Shown piece by piece: positions 59,844 to 64,000 of a stretch of 64,000 bases of DNA. A program made the translations under genes and the position numbers. Location of the stretch: the NCBI GenBank assembly GCA_016210495.1, contig JACQUC010000101.1:1-64000 (forward strand), in the 5' to 3' direction. The DNA is from Chloroflexota bacterium. Its GTDB lineage: Bacteria > Chloroflexota > FW602-bin22 > JACPRP01. The stretch's first letter is position 1. The number at the start of each line of letters is the position of its first letter. A model generated the notes under the pieces. That model saw nothing but the letters and a program-made list of their open reading frames with translations, was not told the origin of the DNA and did not search any database.

Positions 59844-60512
59844 GTGAACCCCATAAGAGTCTTGCTAGCGGATGATCACGTCCTGTTCCGCAAGGGCGTT
59901 TTGAGTATGATGGCCTCGCAATCAGACCTTCTGGTGGTCGGAGAGGCCAATGATGGCGCCGAGGCCCTGGACAAGGCCCGTGAGCTGATGCCAGATGTGA
60001 TTCTGATGGATATCCATATGCCCGGGCACGATGGCCTGGAAGCAACTCGTTTGATAAAAGAGGAGCTGCCCTACGTGCGCATAGTTATGCTGACGGTGTC
60101 AGACGACGAACAAGACCTGTTCGAGGCGATCAAGGCTGGTGCATCCGGGTATTTGCTCAAGAACCTCGAGCCGGAAGAGCTGTTCGAGCAGATCCGGGGA
60201 GCGGCAAGGGGTGAAGCGGCCATCTCGCGGATGACGGCTGCCAAGATCCTGAGCGAGTTTGGCCGCCAGACCGCCAGGACGAGCGAGTCTTCCACAAGGA
60301 AAGATATTCTAACCGACCGCGAGAAAGAGGTTCTGCAACTGGTGATTACGGGCGCGACCAACAAGGAGATCGGGAACGCACTGTTTATTAGCGAGAACAC
60401 TGTTAAGAATCATCTGTGCAACATACTTGGCAAGTTGCACCTGGAGAACCGCATTCAAGCGGCCACTTACGCCCTGCGTGAGGGGTTGATCCAGGATCCA
60501 TCAAGAGGATAG
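59844..60512 (+). CDS. NarL/FixJ-family response regulator
   Basis: 222 residues from GTG 59844 (AAGGAGG upstream). Intact receiver: [20 protein letters not shown], phospho-acceptor in [20 protein letters not shown] and YLLKNLEP. LuxR-type [23 protein letters not shown] followed by [20 protein letters not shown]. It binds DNA as a dimer after phosphorylation. No kinase is next to it. A LUD-domain gene follows after 29 bases and may be in its operon. Confidence 0.95.
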   Translation: MNPIRVLLADDHVLFRKGVLSMMASQSDLLVVGEANDGAEALDKARELMPDVILMDIHMPGHDGLEATRLIKEELPYVRIVMLTVSDDEQDLFEAIKAGASGYLLKNLEPEELFEQIRGAARGEAAISRMTAAKILSEFGRQTARTSESSTRKDILTDREKEVLQLVITGATNKEIGNALFISENTVKNHLCNILGKLHLENRIQAATYALREGLIQDPSRG

Positions 60513-60541
60513 TGGACTGAAGGGTTGGAGTGGGGAGGCTG

Positions 60542-61183
60542 ATGGACGAGCACCGGAATTGGCTGAGCGAACAGAAGATTGAGCGCGCCGCCAAAGCGCT
60601 GCGAAAACACGGGTTCAACGTGCTGACAGTGGCGACGTGCGACCAAGCTCGCGAAGCCGCGCTCGAGCTTATCGAGCCGGGGGCCAAGGTAGGCATCGCC
60701 GGCACCGTCACGATACGAGAAATCGGCCTGATGGACGTACTTGCGGAACGAGGTAACCGGGTGGTACATCACTGGCTTCCCGGTCTGACGTCAGAGCAAG
60801 AGGACGAACTGAGGCACGAAGAGATGTTTGCGGACGTCTTCGTTTGCAGCTCTAACGCGGTGACGGTCACCGGGGAATTGGTAAACATCGATGGAACCGG
60901 CAACCGCGTCGTGTCGATGATCTACGGACCAAGGAAGATTATCCTAATCGCCGGCTCGAACAAGATCGTTCCAGACGTGAGCGCCGGCATCTGGCGCGCC
61001 CGAAATGTGGCGGCAGCCCTGAACGCTCACAGAGGCAACTACGACAGCCCGTGCGGCAAGATAGGATATTGCACCGATTGTGATTCCCCAGGCCGCATCT
61101 GTCGGGTTGTCAGCATCATTGAGCGGCGACCGTCGCGCAGCGACGTGACCGTGATCTTAGTGGCCGAAGAGGTTGGCTTCTAG
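60542..61183 (+). CDS. LUD-domain (DUF162, LutC-like) protein
   Basis: 213 residues from ATG 60542 (GGGGAGG upstream). Typical LUD segments: KIERAAKALRKHGFNVLTVA, VGIAGTVTIREIGLMDVL, DVFVCSSNAVTVTGELVNID, GNRVVSMIYGPRKIILIAGS and NKIVPDVSAGI. The C-terminal cysteine cluster (SPCGKIGYCTDCDSPGRICR) is the form common in anaerobes. LutC relatives take part in lactate oxidation or FeS/CoA-ester handling. No lutA/lutB are here, so the substrate is open. It follows the NarL-type regulator closely. Confidence 0.9.
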   Translation: MDEHRNWLSEQKIERAAKALRKHGFNVLTVATCDQAREAALELIEPGAKVGIAGTVTIREIGLMDVLAERGNRVVHHWLPGLTSEQEDELRHEEMFADVFVCSSNAVTVTGELVNIDGTGNRVVSMIYGPRKIILIAGSNKIVPDVSAGIWRARNVAAALNAHRGNYDSPCGKIGYCTDCDSPGRICRVVSIIERRPSRSDVTVILVAEEVGF

Positions 61184-61189
61184 ACCTGC

Positions 61190-61483
61190 CTACAGGCACT
61201 CCACCAGTTCCACTTCGTAGTCGACCATCTGGATGTCGAGTCTGGTATTAGCGATGTAGTCAACCACCTTCGATAGCATCTCATTAGCGTGCCTCGACTC
61301 GTTGCTGACACAGCAGACGCCAAGCTCGGCCATCTGCCAGAGATCCTGAGAATCCGTTTCGGCAATGGCAACATTGAATTCGTTTCTCACGCGCGCTATG
61401 ATCGACTTCAGGACGTGTCGCTTGCCTTTGAGGGAGTGGTTTTCGGGCAGGTGAAGCTTGATTTTGCAGGCGCCAATTACCAT
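61190..61483 (-). CDS. DUF503 protein
   Basis: 97 residues, a complete DUF503 (YlxP-like) protein: ACKIKLHLPENHSLKGKRHV, RVRNEFNVAIAETDSQDLWQ, ELGVCCVSNESRHANEMLSK and a C-terminal VDYEVELVECL. A small ferredoxin-fold protein, often beside infB/rbfA and linked to ribosome maturation, though here it is alone. Its stop lies 6 bases from the convergent LUD gene. Confidence 0.93.
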   Translation of the reverse strand: MVIGACKIKLHLPENHSLKGKRHVLKSIIARVRNEFNVAIAETDSQDLWQMAELGVCCVSNESRHANEMLSKVVDYIANTRLDIQMVDYEVELVECL

Positions 61484-61556
61484 GTTTGTTATCTTCCAGT
61501 CGTTGTATTACATCAATTATACCTAGTGGGATCGAAGGGGCACAAGGAGGGCATTG

Positions 61557-61841
61557 GTGAAAGAGATCTGGATATCGGCTTTTGCGGTGATCGTTCTCTT
61601 CTACGTATTCCTCATTTTGCCGCAGCAGCTTCAGAACAGGCGGCGGCGCAAGGAACTTGCGCGTCTTGCCATCGGCGATGAGGTGGCAACCATTGGCGGA
61701 TTGATTGGCCAAATATCGGGGCTCGAGGGAGATCGGATCGCGTTGGAGGTGGCTCCCTCGGTGACGGTCAGGGTCTTGCGCTCGGCGATTAGCCATAGGC
61801 TGGGCGCTGCGAAACCAGGTTCCGAAGGGCATCATGCCTAG
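61557..61841 (+). CDS. yajC: Preprotein translocase subunit YajC
   Basis: 94 residues from GTG 61557 (AAGGAGGG upstream; TTG 61554 just before). One N-terminal helix (ISAFAVIVLFYVFLILPQQL), the basic QNRRRRKELARLA, then the YajC domain (IGDEVATIGGLIGQISGLEG, DRIALEVAPSVTVRVLRSAI). It associates with SecDF-YidC at the membrane. secD/secF are not in the window. Confidence 0.92.
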   Translation: MKEIWISAFAVIVLFYVFLILPQQLQNRRRRKELARLAIGDEVATIGGLIGQISGLEGDRIALEVAPSVTVRVLRSAISHRLGAAKPGSEGHHA

Positions 61842-62036
61842 TCGTGCTTAGCCTGCTTGGTCGTCCTTCGGCGCCCCGATACATCGGGGTCGCCGTCAAG
61901 CCGGTGGGCAGAGGTTGTTGGTCATTCGCGGCTTACGGGGAGGGCGAGACGAATTGGACAGCCTGAAGTCATGTCCTCAATCCGGTTGGCAGCAACGGCA
62001 CTACCATTCGTGCGGCGATGCTGAATCCTGGGCGGA

Positions 62037-62795
62037 CTAGATGACGTATTCCGCTCTGGTCTCGGCGAGCTCGATGGGGCCTGGGAAGGCGGCGGACGCA
62101 TTCTGTAACATCTCGTGCAAGCCAAACTCGACGAAGAAGTGTGTCAACACGAGCTTGCGCACCGAGGCCTTGCTGGCGATCTCGCCCGCATCCCGAGCCG
62201 TTAAATGTCCTTCTTCGCCGGGCAGGTTGTGTCTTTCGCGCAGTGAAGCCTCGCACAAGAAAAGGTCTGCGTCTTGGGCGTGCGCCGTAAGCTGATCGGC
62301 AGGACCTGTATCGGATGAGTAGGACAGCTTGCTGCCGCCGAGGACGTTTATGGCGTTAGCGGGAATGTAGTGTCTGGTTGGGGTAAACTCGACCCGCAAG
62401 CTGCCGATTTGCAGGGGCTCGTTCACCTCGTATTCGCCTATGCGAAAGACAGAAGCCATACTTGGTGCCAGGTCTGGCCAGGGGGAGGTCACGTGGTCGA
62501 GAACGGCCTGGCCGTTGGGGGGCAGAAGCAGCAAGGGCCTGAACCCATTCCAGAGACCGCTGCCGATTCTCAGCCCGTAGGTGTATGGGATAAGGTCGAG
62601 GAAATGATCGGCGTGCATATGTGAGATGATTATCGCCGAAACCCTTCGATAGTCAAAGACCCTCCTCAACTGGCTGACTACTCCCGAGCCACAGTCGAGC
62701 AGAATGTGGGTGTCGTCCTCTTCCACCAGATAGCCGGAGCATGCGCCACCAGGATTGGGACACGAAGCGCCCTGGCCAAGTATCGTCAGCTTCAA
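62037..62795 (-). CDS. Metallo-beta-lactamase-fold hydrolase (RNase Z-like)
   Basis: 252 residues from TTG 62795, chosen for GGAAGGAGG upstream. Zinc motif SHMHADHFLDLIP (HxHxDH, ~58), nucleating LLDCGSGVVSQL, SYSSDTGPADQLTAHAQDAD, and late His motifs GEEGHLTARDAGEIA and LVLTHFFVEF. The overall layout resembles RNase Z/ElaC-type phosphodiesterases but lacks the tRNA-clamping exosite, so a general phosphodiesterase or cyclic-nucleotide-type activity is as likely. It precedes neither tRNA nor nuclease genes. The neighbouring methyltransferase gene ends 109 bases upstream. Confidence 0.85.
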   Translation of the reverse strand: MKLTILGQGASCPNPGGACSGYLVEEDDTHILLDCGSGVVSQLRRVFDYRRVSAIIISHMHADHFLDLIPYTYGLRIGSGLWNGFRPLLLLPPNGQAVLDHVTSPWPDLAPSMASVFRIGEYEVNEPLQIGSLRVEFTPTRHYIPANAINVLGGSKLSYSSDTGPADQLTAHAQDADLFLCEASLRERHNLPGEEGHLTARDAGEIASKASVRKLVLTHFFVEFGLHEMLQNASAAFPGPIELAETRAEYVI

Positions 62796-62903
62796 GACAA
62801 CCTCCTTCCAGCCTATTGCGGCTTTAGCGCACCGATGTCGTACGTCGCATATCTGCGCCGTTATGGCAGGCATTCCTCTTGGATACCCCGTCCTGGCGGC
62901 CGG

Positions 62904-63665
62904 CTAACGCGCGACGACTACCAAGTCACTGCTTGTTTGGCTGTCGAACTCGTGCTGCTGATAGTCGCCGTAAAAGCTTAGCTTGCTGAACCCGGCGTCG
63001 AGCAGCAATCGCGCGAGATCCCTTTGGAAAAGGGGCCGGTGATGTGTCGACCTTACCTGATAGCTCCATTGCCCTTTCTCCTTGGAGAATGTGACTATGT
63101 TGAAAACGATGGTATCGGCGTGGAAATCCAGGAACCGGAAAAAGATGTATTCCTTGCCCCCGGCGTCGCTCGAGTCAAGAGGCATAAAACGTTCCTTTGT
63201 CGACCACACGCGGTCGTAGTTCCGATTCTGCACGATGAAGGTGCCCCCGGGGTTGAGCGCACGATGAATGTCGAGCAGCGCCCGCGCCAGCTCGTCTTCG
63301 GTCAATATGTGCGGCAAAGAGTTACCCAGACAAACTATTACGTCGAAGTTGGACAGCCGACCCTGGCTGAGCCCGCCAAAGCCGATTGGCTTGAACTCGA
63401 CGCTCACGCCAGACTTCCTGGCGTTTTGCCGTGCCCTCTTGATCATCTCTGCGCTCAGGTCGACGCCAACGACGTCATAGCCCCATTCGGCGAAGAGTAC
63501 GGCGTGCATCCCAGTTCCGCAAGCCATGTCCAGTATCCTCCTGGCGCCGTGGGCCTCGAAAACTTGGCGGAAGAACGCCGCCTCGTTGCCCAGCCTGCGA
63601 TGCCAGGAGACCATATGGTCGTAGAACCCCGCGAACTCGTCGTACAGTTCTACCTTTGTGTTCAC
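62904..63665 (-). CDS. Class I SAM-dependent methyltransferase
   Basis: 253 residues from GTG 63665. SAM motif I ILDMACGTGMHAVLFAEWGY, motif II VVGVDLSAEMIKRARQ, FDVIVCLGNSLPHI and a loop ALNPGGTFIVQNRNYD. The N-terminal YDEFAGFYDHMVSWHRR is typical of small-molecule methyltransferases. The C-terminal beta strands (VFNIVTFSKEKGQWSYQVRS) resemble the glycine-sarcosine type, but the substrate cannot be assigned. Confidence 0.9.
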   Translation of the reverse strand: MNTKVELYDEFAGFYDHMVSWHRRLGNEAAFFRQVFEAHGARRILDMACGTGMHAVLFAEWGYDVVGVDLSAEMIKRARQNARKSGVSVEFKPIGFGGLSQGRLSNFDVIVCLGNSLPHILTEDELARALLDIHRALNPGGTFIVQNRNYDRVWSTKERFMPLDSSDAGGKEYIFFRFLDFHADTIVFNIVTFSKEKGQWSYQVRSTHHRPLFQRDLARLLLDAGFSKLSFYGDYQQHEFDSQTSSDLVVVAR

Positions 63666-63739
63666 TGCGCGCTCCTGAAGTGTGCCGTTCAGGTATACTA
63701 GCGTTCCTATTGCGTTTTGTCAAACCCGGCGATACCCCA

Positions 63740-64000
63740 ATGGACAAGGTGACTGTGCCGGCGGTAGGACGTGCGATACGTGAGCGAAAGGTGATAGTGA
63801 TCGACGAAATTGGCAAAATGGAGTTGCTCTCGGCCGGTTTTCGTGAGGCGGTGATGGAGGTGCTCGGCAGCGGCAAGCCAGTGCTGGGCACCATCACCAT
63901 GCGGCCAGACCCGGTGGCCGATAGCACAAAAACGCGACCCCCGCGTAGAAGTGATCCTGGTGACGGAGGCGAACCGCGCTCAGGTGCGGCAGACACTGGC
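63740..64000 (+). pseudogene. Broken THEP1-type (NTPase_1) gene
   Basis: From ATG 63740 the frame reads DKVTVPAVGRAIRERKVIVI then DEIGKMELLSAGFREAVMEV, the Walker-B region of THEP1 nucleoside triphosphatases, and VLGTITMRPDPVAD. The N-terminal P-loop half (~90 residues) is missing. Soon after, at about 63920, the frame slips: the expected ending RDPRVEVILVTEANRAQVRQ continues in a different frame. The fragment runs off the window. Truncation plus frameshift indicates a pseudogene unless the sequence has an error here. Confidence 0.7.

Noticed and set aside
63024..63701. Rightward open frame of ~225 codons opposite the methyltransferase
   Set aside because: The opposite strand encodes a full class I methyltransferase with SAM motif; this frame has none.

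Overview
This 64 kb window is ordinary, gene-dense bacterial chromosome. It looks like a G+C-rich, probably anaerobic or facultative monoderm-type bacterium, and my best guess is Chloroflexota. That placement is inference from gene and signal style, not from a marker-gene tree. The supporting signs are a PyrR-attenuated pyr operon with the electron-transfer type dihydroorotate dehydrogenase (pyrD/pyrK), a Gram-positive-style LexA box, a c-di-AMP riboswitch, the ftsB/divIC-tilS-hpt-ftsH block, molybdopterin oxidoreductases, a glycyl-radical activase and many GTG/TTG starts. No phage, insertion sequence or CRISPR array was seen.

Layout. 0-4.5 kb: 3' end of fabD, cinA, a KGG-repeat stress protein, a coiled-coil protein and a DUF72 protein. 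4.5-10.5 kb: a sigma-54-promoted 54-residue protein, an NtrC-type activator, tldD with two unfamiliar partners, and a sigma-54-promoted single-domain response regulator. 10.5-18.3 kb: a paaK/SDR fusion pseudogene, three exported beta-propeller proteins, an orphan glycyl-radical activase, an oppD remnant, and an SOS-type promoter driving an annealing-protein-like gene. 18.3-25 kb: a tandem palindrome array, a glycosyltransferase, a sigma-54-promoted BON protein, two small proteins, and the cluster histidine kinase (degenerate)-receiver/GGDEF-rpoN.

25-30 kb: two tandem molybdopterin oxidoreductases, divergent from a c-di-AMP riboswitch that precedes a membrane transglutaminase-like gene. 30-40 kb: a Yip1-like membrane protein, aroA, a ThDP enzyme, a GT-C membrane glycosyltransferase with palindromic repeats inside its reading frame, a DnaQ-DinG fusion and a GNAT-like protein. 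40-46 kb (minus strand): an M48 protease, an ftsB-like gene, initiator tRNA, tilS, hpt and ftsH. 46-57 kb (minus strand): pyrR-pyrB-pyrC-carA-carB-pyrK-pyrD behind a PyrR attenuator, then a propeller lipoprotein. 57-64 kb: galT, a DUF1989 protein, a pseudo-receiver, a NarL-type regulator, a LUD protein, a DUF503 protein, yajC, a metallo-beta-lactamase, a methyltransferase and a broken THEP1 gene.

Two threads connect the window. First, it carries sigma-54 itself (with an unusual four-cysteine insertion), one NtrC-type activator (with an altered GAFTGA loop) and three near-perfect -24/-12 promoters, in front of a DNA-binding-like small protein, a lone receiver and a BON protein. This looks like a small local sigma-54 circuit. 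Second, short palindromes of at least two families, one ending CCCCTACG and one ending CGGCTAC, are scattered between genes and sometimes inside them.
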